The translations under genes and the position numbers were made by a program. DNA of 64,000 nt, taken from contig NZ_CP091110.1 of NCBI RefSeq assembly GCF_021560175.1, positions 2,408,001 to 2,472,000 on the forward strand, written 5' to 3'. Each line of letters begins with the position of its first letter. The first letter of the stretch is position 1. Source of the stretch: Neobacillus drentensis (GTDB lineage: Bacteria; Bacillota; Bacilli; Bacillales; Cytobacillaceae). This document shows, piece after piece, positions 9,054 through 17,983 of the stretch. The notes beneath the pieces are model-generated. The model searched no databases. It was not told where the DNA came from and was given only the letters and a program-made list of their open reading frames with translations.

Positions 9054-12000
9054 CGTGCGCACCTCGCGTTTCTTTAGTAATAGAGACAATTAACTGACCT
9101 GCATGAACTTCATCTCCAGGTGAAACATGGACAGAATGAACATATCCATCACATGGGGCCAGCTGTGGAAACTCCATTTTCATACTTTCTTCTATTATTA
9201 ATGTGTCACCTTTTTTTACTTCATCACCAGGAGCTATAAGCACTTTCCAAATGCTTCCTGGAAGGGAGGTGCGAACCCCTTCAGCACCTTCAGGCAGAAC
9301 TTCTTCAACCGTCTCTACCACTTCATGCTCGGAAACAAATTCAGCCAGACCATTTTTTCTCCAGTTTTCACGCTCCGCACGGAAGGCAGCTTGCTGGGTT
9401 TCACGGAAATCGTCAGTACTTTCTTTAATAGAATCGAGGAAGGTTAAATAGTCACCTAGTTTAAAAGATGTTTCCGTAATATCCACTTCGAAACGGCCGC
9501 GTAAAAAGTCCTCACGCATTTCAAGCAATTCCTCGGCACTGACTGGATAGAATTGAATTTGGTCAAAGAAGCGAAGCAGCCATGGTTTGTCAGCTTGAAA
9601 GCTCTTTGTTTCACGAAGTCGATTCCATACTTGGACCGTACGGCCAACAAATTGATAACCTCCTGGCCCTTCCATTCCGTATACGCACATATAGGCGCCG
9701 CCAATTCCTACGGCATTTTCCGGCGTCCATGTCCGCGCCGGATTGTACTTCGTTGTCACTAAACGGTGCCGGGGGTCAACTGGTGTAGCAACAGGAGCCC
9801 CTAAATAAACGTCACCAAGACCAAGCACAAGGTAGTTGGCATCAAAAACTATTCTTTTCACATCTTCAATATCATCGAGACCATTTACTCGACGAATAAA
9901 TTCTAGATTGCTAGGGCACCATGGAGCATCTGGGCGAACATTTTGTTGATAGCGATCAATTGCCAGTCTTGTAGCCGGATCATCCCATGATAGCGGCAGA
10001 CGAACAATCCGCGAAGGAACTTCCATTTCCTCAAGGCGAGGCAGTTTTTCATTAATAGATTCGATCATTTTACAGACTAATAGGGTTGACATTTTGTTTG
10101 AATCAAAATGAACCTGCAATGAACGAATGCCTGGTGTCAAATCAAGAACTGGAATTTCAGTTTGCACTTTGATGGCTTCCATTAAAGCGTGAACCTGAAA
10201 TCGAAGGAGAAGATCAAGCTCTAAATCTCCGTATTCAATCAGAATGTTCGCATCACCAGCTGCACGAATGATCATTGGGAAATTCCCATCTGTATTTCTT
10301 TTAAGAATGGGGTAGTCTGTTGAAAACTGCTTTACCTCACCAGGCAAGGAAGGAACTGCAGAAACGCTTGGATCATTTGTACCAAGTCCTTCCAAGAATT
10401 GCTCCTGCTGTTTGCGTAGTTCATCTGCTTCTTCAAGAGTTAGTAACCGGAACTGGATACGGTCGCCCGCATGAAGCTGGCCAATCTTCCAGAATTCAGC
10501 TGATGCGGTAGTGACAGGACATACAAATCCACCCAAACTAGGGCCATCGGGTCCAAGTAAAATCGGCATATCTCCAGTTAAATCCAGTGTTCCAATTGCA
10601 TAGGCATTATCGTGTATATTCGATGGATGGAGACCTGCTTCGCCGCCATCTTCTCGTGCCCAAAGCGGAGCCGGACCAATTAAGCGGACACCAGTCCGTG
10701 AACTGTTAAAATGAACTTCCCAGCTAGTACTTGTTAATTGATCTAAATAGTCTGGTAATAAAAATTCCTCGGTACAATGCGGGCCAGGGATTACACCAAT
10801 GGTCCAGTTTCGTTCAATAGAAGGTTGGTTTATGGCAGGAAGCACACTTACTGCCATAGTCTTACTATTATTTACACGTAATACATCACCGGTGCGAAGT
10901 GCACGGCCGCCATGACCGCCAAATCCACCGAGTGTGAATGTTGATGCACTGCCGAGATGAAGCGGCATATCCAATCCGCCTGCTACTAATAAATAGGTTC
11001 GCATGCCGGATACCGTTTCACCAAAGGACAACACTTGGCCGCGTTTAACCGTTAGAACCTGATACATTGGAACATCCTTTTCATCGAGCTTTGCACTCAT
11101 ATCAGCACCTGTAAGAGCAATCCTCATATCACTGCGGAAGCGATAGGAGCCGCCGCGAAGTGTTAATTCAAGGCCAGCTGCATGATCTTCATTCCCAATT
11201 AATTTATTTCCTATCCTAAAAGAAAAGGGATCCATAGGTCCGCAAGGCGGTACACCTACATCCCAGTGACCGATGCGGCCAGGCCAATCCTGGACAGTTG
11301 ATTGGATGCCGCCATCAAGGACCTCAATCGCAGATTCATCCGGGAAAAATTCCTTTAACATTTGCGTATGGACATTACCTGTACGGCAATCTTCTTCTTC
11401 TAAAAGCGCCTGTATATATTGAAGATTTGTAGTCACACCATAAAGGCGGGTTTGCCCGAGAGCTACACTTAATTGATTAAGCGCTTCTTCACGGGTCTCT
11501 GCATGGACAATGATTTTCGCAAGCATTGGATCATATAGAGGAGTCACAACTAAACCATCTCGAACCCATGTTTCAATACGGGCAGCATCTGAAAATTGAA
11601 CCTTATCAAGCTGACCGCCGCTTGGCCGGAAATCATTTAAGCAATCTTCAGCATAAATGCGAGCTTGGATACTGTGTCCTTTTGGTGATGAATACAGTGA
11701 ATCTAAAGAACGTAATTCACCGGCCGCTTCACGAACCATCCATTCAACTAAATCAATCTTCAATACTTCTTCCGTCACACCGTGCTCCACTTGAAGACGT
11801 GTATTCACTTCGAGAAAGTAGAAGCGCTTTTCATCTGGATCATATAAAAATTCGACTGTTCCCGCACTTCGGTAGCCAACTTCCTGGGCTAATCGTTTCG
11901 CACAAGCCAGCATATCATCTCTTACGGAAGCAGGGAGGCACGGGGCAGGACTTTCTTCAACGACTTTTTGATTGCGGCGTTGAATCGAACAATCACGTTC

Positions 12001-12672
12001 ACCGAGAGCAGCCACTTCACCAAACTCGTTTCCAAAAATTTGAACTTCAACATGACGGGCCTTTTGGATGTATTTTTCTAAAAATACTCCACCATTATTA
12101 AAGTTGGCCTCTGCCAGCCTCGAGACGGATTCGAACGCATCGCGAAGGGACTGTTGTTCTAGACAAACACGCATTCCAATCCCGCCGCCGCCCGCAGTGC
12201 TTTTTAACATCACCGGATATCCAATCCGCTCTGCCTCTACTAAGGCAGTGCTTAACTCAGTAATAAGTGATGTTCCAGGAAGGAGAGGAACATTAGCCTT
12301 TACAGCAATTTCACGTGCGGAATGCTTTAAACCAAACACTTCCATCTGTTCTGGAGTAGGCCCAATAAAGGTAATCCCTTTTTCACGACAAGCACGGGCA
12401 AAATCAGCATTTTCGCTTAAAAAACCATATCCGGGATGAATGGCATCTACATTATTTTCTAAAGCAGTCTTTAAGATTAGTTCCATATTTAAATAACTTT
12501 CTTTAGCAGCCCCATCTCCGATTAAAATGGCGTGATCGGCGAGGTCGACATGTAGAGAGTCTTGATCTGCTTTTGTATAGACTGCGACAGACTGGATGCC
12601 CATCATTCTTAGTGTTCTTTCAATTCGAACGGCGATTGCACCGCGGTTAGCTATTAATACATTTTTAAACAT
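9013..12672 (-). CDS. Biotin-dependent guanidine carboxylase (urea carboxylase family)
   Basis: Multidomain ATP-dependent carboxylase of 1219 residues. Domains in order: biotin carboxylase (1-~450; IANRGAIAVR, the GGGGIGMR ATP loop, EVNTRLQVEHGVTEE), a KipA-like carboxyltransferase half (from about 455; GGIQSTVQDWPGR), a KipI-like half (about 800-1010) and a biotinyl domain (about 1140-1205) with the biotin site ESMKMEF. Family members were first named urea carboxylase. Those behind guanidine-I riboswitches with DUF1989 partners are known to carboxylate guanidine instead, and this context argues for guanidine. The product, carboxyguanidine, would be deiminated by the two genes upstream and cleaved by the hydrolase downstream. 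AAAGGAG lies eight bases before the ATG. Urea as a substrate is not excluded. Confidence 0.88.
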   Translation of the reverse strand: MFKNVLIANRGAIAVRIERTLRMMGIQSVAVYTKADQDSLHVDLADHAILIGDGAAKESYLNMELILKTALENNVDAIHPGYGFLSENADFARACREKGITFIGPTPEQMEVFGLKHSAREIAVKANVPLLPGTSLITELSTALVEAERIGYPVMLKSTAGGGGIGMRVCLEQQSLRDAFESVSRLAEANFNNGGVFLEKYIQKARHVEVQIFGNEFGEVAALGERDCSIQRRNQKVVEESPAPCLPASVRDDMLACAKRLAQEVGYRSAGTVEFLYDPDEKRFYFLEVNTRLQVEHGVTEEVLKIDLVEWMVREAAGELRSLDSLYSSPKGHSIQARIYAEDCLNDFRPSGGQLDKVQFSDAARIETWVRDGLVVTPLYDPMLAKIIVHAETREEALNQLSVALGQTRLYGVTTNLQYIQALLEEEDCRTGNVHTQMLKEFFPDESAIEVLDGGIQSTVQDWPGRIGHWDVGVPPCGPMDPFSFRIGNKLIGNEDHAAGLELTLRGGSYRFRSDMRIALTGADMSAKLDEKDVPMYQVLTVKRGQVLSFGETVSGMRTYLLVAGGLDMPLHLGSASTFTLGGFGGHGGRALRTGDVLRVNNSKTMAVSVLPAINQPSIERNWTIGVIPGPHCTEEFLLPDYLDQLTSTSWEVHFNSSRTGVRLIGPAPLWAREDGGEAGLHPSNIHDNAYAIGTLDLTGDMPILLGPDGPSLGGFVCPVTTASAEFWKIGQLHAGDRIQFRLLTLEEADELRKQQEQFLEGLGTNDPSVSAVPSLPGEVKQFSTDYPILKRNTDGNFPMIIRAAGDANILIEYGDLELDLLLRFQVHALMEAIKVQTEIPVLDLTPGIRSLQVHFDSNKMSTLLVCKMIESINEKLPRLEEMEVPSRIVRLPLSWDDPATRLAIDRYQQNVRPDAPWCPSNLEFIRRVNGLDDIEDVKRIVFDANYLVLGLGDVYLGAPVATPVDPRHRLVTTKYNPARTWTPENAVGIGGAYMCVYGMEGPGGYQFVGRTVQVWNRLRETKSFQADKPWLLRFFDQIQFYPVSAEELLEMREDFLRGRFEVDITETSFKLGDYLTFLDSIKESTDDFRETQQAAFRAERENWRKNGLAEFVSEHEVVETVEEVLPEGAEGVRTSLPGSIWKVLIAPGDEVKKGDTLIIEESMKMEFPQLAPCDGYVHSVHVSPGDEVHAGQLIVSITKETRGAHDANHQHVTNTVHS

Positions 12673-12696
12673 GGATGAGCACTCCTTTTGTTGTGG

Positions 12697-13347
12697 TTAT
12701 TTATCCCAAAGCAAAACTTGAATAGGTGTAGGGTTATAGGCGTTACAAGGATTATTAAGCTGCGGGCAGTTACTGATTAAGACGAGCGTTCTGCTAATGG
12801 CCTGCAGTTCAACATATTTGCCTGGTGCTGAGACACCATCTTCAAATGTCAATCCTCCTTCTGGTGTAACAGGCACGTTCATAAAGAAATTAACATTTGG
12901 AGCCAAATCGCGTTTTGAAAACCGGCTGTCATGCTTAGCTAACTGGAGCATGAAGGTATCGCGGCAATTGTCCATTGGCAGGGTTTCATGCGAATACCTA
13001 ACGGTGTTACTTTGCGCTGAACAGGCACCCCCAAGTGTATCGTGACGGCCGCATGTATCTGCGACAATTTTGACTAGCTCTTTACCGGATTCGGAGACAA
13101 GCACGGATCCTGTTGATAAATAAACGTTACCTTGCCTTTGAATGGTATTGACGGCACTATAATGATCAGAAGGTTCATCAGCGTCATAAAAAAGTGTATC
13201 TGCCGCTTGATTTCCTTCTAGGTCGACGATTCGAAGAACCTGACCCGGCTCAAGGGTGTAGATCCATCCTTCCCCAGCAGGGATGGTTTTGTGAAAAAAT
13301 ACATTTTCATTTTTTTTGTCACTAACTGCATGATTTAAAACGGCCAT
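12697..13347 (-). CDS. DUF1989 protein, carboxyguanidine deiminase subunit (urea carboxylase-associated protein 1)
   Basis: A 216-residue DUF1989 protein and paralogue of its upstream neighbour. Conserved features include the N-terminal GEGWIYTLEPGQVLRIVDLEGNQ, the central CGRHDTLGGACS (Cys and His, likely metal or catalytic ligands) and NVFMNVPV-like NVNFFMNVPV. In characterised systems two such proteins form the heteromeric carboxyguanidine deiminase (CgdAB) that converts carboxyguanidine to allophanate and ammonia. The start ATG at 13347 has GGAGG eight bases before it and overlaps the upstream stop codon (TAATG). Which of the pair corresponds to CgdA or CgdB cannot be settled by eye. Confidence 0.82.
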   Translation of the reverse strand: MAVLNHAVSDKKNENVFFHKTIPAGEGWIYTLEPGQVLRIVDLEGNQAADTLFYDADEPSDHYSAVNTIQRQGNVYLSTGSVLVSESGKELVKIVADTCGRHDTLGGACSAQSNTVRYSHETLPMDNCRDTFMLQLAKHDSRFSKRDLAPNVNFFMNVPVTPEGGLTFEDGVSAPGKYVELQAISRTLVLISNCPQLNNPCNAYNPTPIQVLLWDK

Positions 13348-14087
13348 TATTGAATTCCTCCTTTGGAAAGTGAAAGGTATTCCCATGTATTTTCAAATGC
13401 ACGCTGGTTTTCTGGACGATGGTTGAAACAACTATCATTCTCTTGAATGGGTTCAGCTTCGGTAATTATGACTTGAACAGGTACGGATGGGTAAGTGGAC
13501 GCTGGGTTTAGCGGGTTCGGTGTATTGGATAAAACTAAAATAACGTCCATCTCTATTCTCAACGTGATGGTGTCACCTTTTTTGCTGTGATCTGAAACAT
13601 AATGCAGATTTCCATCATTGTCACAATAAACTTTAGAAAATAAATTAACGACTGGCATAAGATCTCGAGGCGTTAAACCATTGCGGAATAGCTCCACTGC
13701 AAAGTTTTCTTCACCGCTTCTGTAATAATCATTCCGTTCGTTTTGATAAGTTGTTATTCCATATTTTTGATTGGTAAGTACCCGTGAAGTGTAGCCAGAA
13801 AGGGGATCATGCCAGCCGAGTGAATCTTCAATGATGCTCGCAAGGACCCTGCCGTTGTCGCTCATGAGGACATTTCCATTGGTTAAATGGGCAGTGTGCT
13901 GGGCTTTCAGGGTATCCGGCATATTGTAACGTTCGGACAGATCATTTGCGTTATATAGCAGCAGGGAAACATTCGCACCCTCCTCGAGAGCAGTAAAGGT
14001 GATTTGTTTTCCACGTCTGATCAGAGTTGACCATTTTCCGCCAGCTGGAATCATTTTTGAAATTTTAGATGGTGATAGAGACTTCAT
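13347..14087 (-). CDS. DUF1989 protein, carboxyguanidine deiminase subunit (urea carboxylase-associated protein 2)
   Basis: A 246-residue DUF1989 protein and first gene of the guanidine-degradation operon. Shared family features are IPAGGKWSTLIRRGKQITF at the N-terminus, SLGWHDPLSGYTSR in the middle and LMPVVNLFSKV. The motif equivalent to CGRHDTLGG of the paralogue is LGWHDPLSG, so the first Cys is replaced while HD is kept. This suggests the two subunits are not equivalent. The ATG at 14087 follows AGGAGG with a nine-base spacer. A longer frame to 14132 starts inside the riboswitch terminator and is rejected. Expression should depend on guanidine through the riboswitch just upstream. Confidence 0.82.
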   Translation of the reverse strand: MKSLSPSKISKMIPAGGKWSTLIRRGKQITFTALEEGANVSLLLYNANDLSERYNMPDTLKAQHTAHLTNGNVLMSDNGRVLASIIEDSLGWHDPLSGYTSRVLTNQKYGITTYQNERNDYYRSGEENFAVELFRNGLTPRDLMPVVNLFSKVYCDNDGNLHYVSDHSKKGDTITLRIEMDVILVLSNTPNPLNPASTYPSVPVQVIITEAEPIQENDSCFNHRPENQRAFENTWEYLSLSKGGIQ

Positions 14088-14116
14088 GTCATTTTTCCTC
14101 CTATTCAGTAATAAAA

Positions 14117-14152
14117 AAAGGATAAAAACCATGGGGAGATGAATCTCCCAGG
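14117..14152 (-). terminator. Riboswitch-controlled terminator 2
   Basis: CCTGGGAGA and TCTCCCCATGG pair on the minus strand and are followed by TTTTTATCC and a later T7 run. It starts in the 3' end of the guanidine-I aptamer, the expected arrangement for ligand-controlled read-through into the deiminase-carboxylase operon. Confidence 0.7.
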
Positions 14153-14240
14153 CTTTTATCCTTCCGTGTATACAGCATAACTGTACGCTCTCTCTCGGAC
14201 CAGTCTTTAAAGTTTACTTTAAACGGAACCCTAGACAGCT
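14138..14240 (-). promoter_or_regulatory. Guanidine-I (ykkC) riboswitch before the degradation operon
   Basis: Read on the minus strand it carries the conserved guanidine-I blocks in order: CTAGGGTTCCG, then GACTGGTCCGAGAGAG, a GTACAGTTATGC stem, ACACGGAAGGATAAAAGCC and GGGAGA. This subtype binds free guanidinium and usually turns on downstream genes by antitermination. It lies 50 bases before the first DUF1989 gene, with an overlapping terminator hairpin. Recognition is from the known consensus, not from a covariance-model search. Confidence 0.92.
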
Positions 14241-14285
14241 GTTTGTTTCCAACTTTTTGCGGAAACCATTATTTAAGATGAATTT

Positions 14286-14315
14286 AGTATATCGTTAGGC
14301 TGTGAGCTTCAACAA
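14286..14315 (-). promoter_or_regulatory. Candidate sigma-A promoter for the degradation operon
   Basis: On the minus strand TTGTTG and TATACT are separated by 18 bases and lie about 45 bases before the riboswitch 5' block. This would give the degradation genes their own transcript in addition to any read-through from the permease. Confidence 0.4.
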
Positions 14316-14347
14316 CATTCATGTTATATTTTCTAACACGTTTTTTA

Positions 14348-15700
14348 TTAGTCAGCTATTTGTTTCACCTTTGAAATGGAGTATTTTCTCTCCTTAGCCA
14401 CTTCCCATTTTGATTTAACAATTAGGTAAACAAACCCAACAGCTACCCAAATCAATCCAATCATAAGGGTGGTTTTATCAAGCAAAGTAAGCAGCCAACC
14501 GATAAAACCAGCACCAATGAGAGGGAAGACTAAGTACAAAAATGTTTCTTTTGGTGCTCTTCTTTTCTGCTTGATATAGTAATGAAAGATGACTGAGTGA
14601 TTAACGAAGGTAAACGCAGTTAGTGCTCCAAAACTTACAAATAACACGGCTGAATCAAGATTAATGAACACAGCTGAAAGAGAAATGACCGAAACAAACA
14701 ATATGTTGGAAACCGGTGTTTTATATTTTGGATGAATCGTCGTAAATAATTTTTTTGGTAAAATCGATTCACGGCCTAGAGCAAAAAGGAAGCGGCTGAC
14801 ACTTGTTACGGAAGAGACACCCTGTGTAAAAGTCGCTACGATTAGTACCATGATAAAGAGCGAGCTTAACAAGTTGCCTCCAACGAGCTGAACAAGGCTG
14901 TATGCGGCATTATCCGGATTGGTAAACGTGAAATGTGGAAAGGCAATTTGTGATAAATAAGATATGGCAAGATACATAATGACGGCAATGACGACAATCA
15001 GGTAAATCGCTTTCGGTATCGTTTTCTTTGCATTAATTGTCTCTTCTGCCATGGTTGTCACAGCGTCAAAGCCGAGGAAACAAAAACAGATGAGCGCAGC
15101 GCCCGATAGAACTCCGCCAATAGAAATATGATCGTTAAAAAATGGGGCCAAAGAGAGGATCGAGTTAGAACCAGTCTGGACAGTTAGAATATCCTTCGCT
15201 ACTAAAATACAAAATAGAATGATAAAGGCAATTTGGAAAAGGACCGACAAGCCGCTAACACGTACAGCTGATTTAATCCCGACAATGTTAACAATGGCTA
15301 GGACAACGTTCATCACGATAATCCATACAAAAACAGGAATAGAAGGGAATTCCGTATTCATAAAAATCCCGAAAGTCAGAATCGCAATAATTGGTGAGAA
15401 AATATAATCTAGTAAAAGGGCCCATCCAACCAAATATCCAGCAATGGGGTGGACTGCTTTTTTCGTATAGATATATGCAGAACCAGCAATGGGATAGGCC
15501 CTGACCATTTGACTATAGCTATAGGCAGTAAAGAAAATCGCAATAAATGCTGTTACATAGGCAGCAGCGAGCATTCCTCCGGCAGCCTCAAAGGCTACTC
15601 CATAGACAGTGAAGTAGATCATTGGTGTCATCCAGGCCAGCCCCATAAAAACAACTTGGTGCAGTGTCAGTGATTTTGCAAGTGTTGGTTTTCCATTCAT
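14348..15700 (-). CDS. APC-superfamily permease, putative guanidine or related importer
   Basis: Integral membrane transporter of about 450 residues with twelve predicted helices, of the amino acid/polyamine/organocation superfamily. Helix 1 region LHQVVFMGLAWMTPMIYFTVYG and the later CFLGFDAVTTMAEETINAKKTIPKAI are typical APC signatures. A guanidine-I riboswitch in its leader and the degradation operon downstream on the same strand point to uptake of guanidine or a compound that yields it (inference). I chose ATG 15700 (AAGGA nine bases upstream). ATG 15706 is only three bases from that site, and the longer open frame runs through the riboswitch. Confidence 0.8.
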   Translation of the reverse strand: MNGKPTLAKSLTLHQVVFMGLAWMTPMIYFTVYGVAFEAAGGMLAAAYVTAFIAIFFTAYSYSQMVRAYPIAGSAYIYTKKAVHPIAGYLVGWALLLDYIFSPIIAILTFGIFMNTEFPSIPVFVWIIVMNVVLAIVNIVGIKSAVRVSGLSVLFQIAFIILFCILVAKDILTVQTGSNSILSLAPFFNDHISIGGVLSGAALICFCFLGFDAVTTMAEETINAKKTIPKAIYLIVVIAVIMYLAISYLSQIAFPHFTFTNPDNAAYSLVQLVGGNLLSSLFIMVLIVATFTQGVSSVTSVSRFLFALGRESILPKKLFTTIHPKYKTPVSNILFVSVISLSAVFINLDSAVLFVSFGALTAFTFVNHSVIFHYYIKQKRRAPKETFLYLVFPLIGAGFIGWLLTLLDKTTLMIGLIWVAVGFVYLIVKSKWEVAKERKYSISKVKQIAD

Positions 15701-15732
15701 TTTCATCCATCCTTTTCCGTTGTGGTTGGAAA

Positions 15733-15779
15733 AGAAAAAGCCCGGGAGAATTTTATAAATAAAATTCTCCCGGGCTTTT
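15733..15779 (-). terminator. Riboswitch-controlled terminator 1
   Basis: An 18-bp perfect stem on the minus strand (GCCCGGGAGAATTTTAT and its complement) with a short loop, followed by TTTTTCTTTT. Its 5' arm uses the last block of the aptamer. It is much longer than the equivalent hairpin before the degradation operon. Confidence 0.88.
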
Positions 15780-15872
15780 ATCCCTCCGTGTATACAGTGA
15801 ACTGTACGCTCCCTCTCGGACCAGTCCTTAAAGGAGTCTTTCAAGACCTCTTTAAACGGAACCCTAGAGAGC
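15758..15872 (-). promoter_or_regulatory. Guanidine-I (ykkC) riboswitch before the permease
   Basis: Minus-strand blocks in order: CTAGGGTTCCG, a long imperfect stem (AGAGGTCTTGAAAGACTCC region), GGACTGGTCCGAGAGGGAG, GTACAGTTCACTGTATAC and ACGGAGGGATAAAAGCCCGG. All match the guanidine-I consensus. It should couple transcription of the permease to intracellular guanidinium. Confidence 0.94.
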
Positions 15873-16057
15873 AATTTTTGTTCCTCTTTTAAAAGTCGAG
15901 AAACCTTTATTTGGTTGATAAGTTGAAGTATATAGGAGAAAAATAAGGATTTCATTGAATGTGTTAGGTTTCCTTACACAAAAAGTAAAAAAATTTGGGG
16001 GTGATAAGATATTCCTACCGATCTCGAAATGGAGAGTCATAAATAGGTTTTTAAAAA

Positions 16058-16100
16058 AGTACAAGGGATGAGCTAAAAAAGCCCATCCCTTGTATCATTA
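16058..16100 (-). terminator. Terminator after the M14 peptidase gene
   Basis: TACAAGGGATG(A)GCT and AGCCCATCCCTTGTA pair around an A-rich loop. The T-rich side on the minus strand is the loop-distal TTTTTTAAAAACC region. It sits directly after the peptidase stop. Confidence 0.65.
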
Positions 16101-16103
16101 TTT

Positions 16104-17399
16104 TTATTTATTCCCGCCTGCGTTTACTGGCAATGAATAATCTGGGATTGCATCATAAACTGCCGGATCTACGTTCTCAATTGAACCATCTGCTAAACTA
16201 TTAAGAACAGCCATAACCGGTACTTTTGCTGTTTCCTTTAACATCCCATTTTGCTTTTGACCCAATGTTTGGGTTTGTCCCTTTATTTCAATCAACATGG
16301 TGGCAGTTCCATTTAATTGAATGGCGCCTAATCCTGATCCTGGATAGTTAACCTGAGGATATTTTTGAATCGCCCCGTAAGAGGAATTTCCCCGCTGTAA
16401 GGATTCATAGGCAACTGCATTTACCTTTTTGCTAAATGTTTCTACATCTTTATCCACTTTATACGTCCTTCCACTGAAAGGATCTACGTATGGTTTAGTT
16501 GTAAATAGAGCTAAAAGCTGAATAGAGACGGAACGATTGTCTTCTTCTGATAATTGGTTAAAACCGCGGTGGTGAAGGTCAATCGCCACATCCGGATTAA
16601 ATTGTTTTACTAATGATGTTAAGGCACGTGTTTCAGGCGAAAAGACAAATGATGCTTGTGAACCATTGTTCGTGCTAGTGCTATTTAGGAGATTGGCAAC
16701 TTTTTGTGGATCCTTTTTAATTTCGTTGTTTATATTAAAGTCGTAATTTGGATTGAAATCACGATTTAGGTCAAAACCAGGGATTCCGTATACGACTTTT
16801 CCCTCATTATTTTGCGCCCGTTCACTGCCTTCAGCATTGTAATACCAAGGAGCGGTAGTGCCGGCTGGCAGTCCTAATTCTTCTGGATTCCAAGTTTGGT
16901 GCGAGTATCGAACAGGGAATGGCTTGCCTTCGTATTGATTTGCTGTACCGTCCGGATTGACTCGAGGGACGAACCAAACATTTACCTTGTCCAATATATT
17001 AGCAGCCTCTTTGCCTCCAGCTGATAGTTTTTGGATTAACTCGACAGCAGCTTCAGTACCAAGCGGTTCGTTGCCATGAATTTGCGTATACACTAGTACA
17101 CGTTTTTTGTTCGGATTGTTATCGCCTAGTTTCGCAACATAAAGGGGATAGCCATCATTGGATGAGCCAAATTGTTCCAACTTCATTTTTCCATTAGAGG
17201 CTTGTTCCAATTGTTTCAATTTTGCTTCTAATTGTTCATTCGACATAAAACTTTCAAAGGAAAGATTCTGTTGGTCCTGTACCCATGGTCCATTTGGCGT
17301 TGTGGTTGGCTCTGCAAAAACTGCCGTGGTGCCGCATCCAAGTGTAGCAGCTAGAATGCCGGTTGATAGTATGTATCCGAATACTTTTTTCTTTTTCAT
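16104..17399 (-). CDS. Secreted M14-family zinc carboxypeptidase
   Basis: Extracellular zinc peptidase of 431 residues. The N-terminus MKKKKVFGYILSTGILAATLG is a signal peptide, probably cleaved after AVFA. The Cys in TLGC is not in a good lipobox. The zinc ligands are H and E of HGNEPLGTE (about residues 108-111) and the H of DLHHRG (near 270). RVNPDGTANQYE is the substrate-binding region and E of LIEIKGQ (near 365) is the catalytic glutamate. Homologues trim C-terminal residues or peptidoglycan peptides, and the substrate here is not determined. GGAGGG lies eight bases before the ATG. A GTG one codon earlier is less likely. Confidence 0.85.
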   Translation of the reverse strand: MKKKKVFGYILSTGILAATLGCGTTAVFAEPTTTPNGPWVQDQQNLSFESFMSNEQLEAKLKQLEQASNGKMKLEQFGSSNDGYPLYVAKLGDNNPNKKRVLVYTQIHGNEPLGTEAAVELIQKLSAGGKEAANILDKVNVWFVPRVNPDGTANQYEGKPFPVRYSHQTWNPEELGLPAGTTAPWYYNAEGSERAQNNEGKVVYGIPGFDLNRDFNPNYDFNINNEIKKDPQKVANLLNSTSTNNGSQASFVFSPETRALTSLVKQFNPDVAIDLHHRGFNQLSEEDNRSVSIQLLALFTTKPYVDPFSGRTYKVDKDVETFSKKVNAVAYESLQRGNSSYGAIQKYPQVNYPGSGLGAIQLNGTATMLIEIKGQTQTLGQKQNGMLKETAKVPVMAVLNSLADGSIENVDPAVYDAIPDYSLPVNAGGNK

Positions 17400-17703
17400 C
17401 ACTTATTCCCTCCAAGTGTTATTTAATCAAAGAAATACTAACATACTTCGTTTATCTAATAAACTATCAATTAAAAAAATTTTGAAAATTGGTAATATAC
17501 TACTAATGTTAAGTAAAATAATTGATTTAACTAGAACCAAATAACTAGATGAAAAACATGTAGAATTTTCAAATAAATTGGTGATGAAAAGAAGGTTAGA
17601 TTCATTGGAGATGCGGGAAGAACATAAATATGAATAATTGTTATATCAAACCATTGGATTAATTAAATAAATGTTGAACTATGATCTGAAGGGGGAGTTT
17701 CAG

Positions 17704-17817
17704 TTGAAAATTAATAAACCTGAATGGCTTTCACTTAGTAAGGATATAAAGGTGAAACTTATCCGCTTAGCAATCTTAGAAAATACATCTAAATATCTCT
17801 TAAAACAGGGACGATAG
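17704..17817 (+). CDS. Small protein of unknown function (37 aa)
   Basis: TTG start preceded by AAGGGGGAG eight bases upstream, 37 codons, stop TAG, then a strong terminator 34 bases later. The product begins MKINKPEWLSLSKDIK and ends YLLKQGR. It is basic and probably helical, with no recognised domain. The good ribosome site plus terminator makes this look like a real short gene, but there is no family evidence. The rest of the 612-base gap between the peptidase and tctC holds only AT-rich DNA and the cre-like site. Confidence 0.5.
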   Translation: MKINKPEWLSLSKDIKVKLIRLAILENTSKYLLKQGR

Positions 17818-17848
17818 AATATAGCAAGTTTGACAAAAAGTAAACAAT

Positions 17849-17891
17849 AAAAAGAGGACCCCTAGAGACAAAACTAGTGGTCCTCTTTTTG
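17849..17891 (+). terminator. Terminator after the small gene
   Basis: AAAGAGGACC and GGTCCTCTTTTT pair, extended by CTAG/CTAG pairing inside. It ends with a T-run on the plus strand. Confidence 0.8.
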
Positions 17892-17983
17892 GTTTCATGA
17901 AGTTTATGAACAAAATGGTGATTAAGTTTTTAATGTGACTTAAATATACAATATTTAAAACATTCGTAAATTTTGTAAAATTA

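Noticed and set aside
11526..12101. 191-codon plus-strand open frame
   Set aside because: Antisense shadow of the biotin carboxylase domain. No start signal.
15864..16064. 66-codon minus-strand open frame upstream of the permease
   Set aside because: It ends inside the riboswitch 5' block. The region is leader and promoter DNA.
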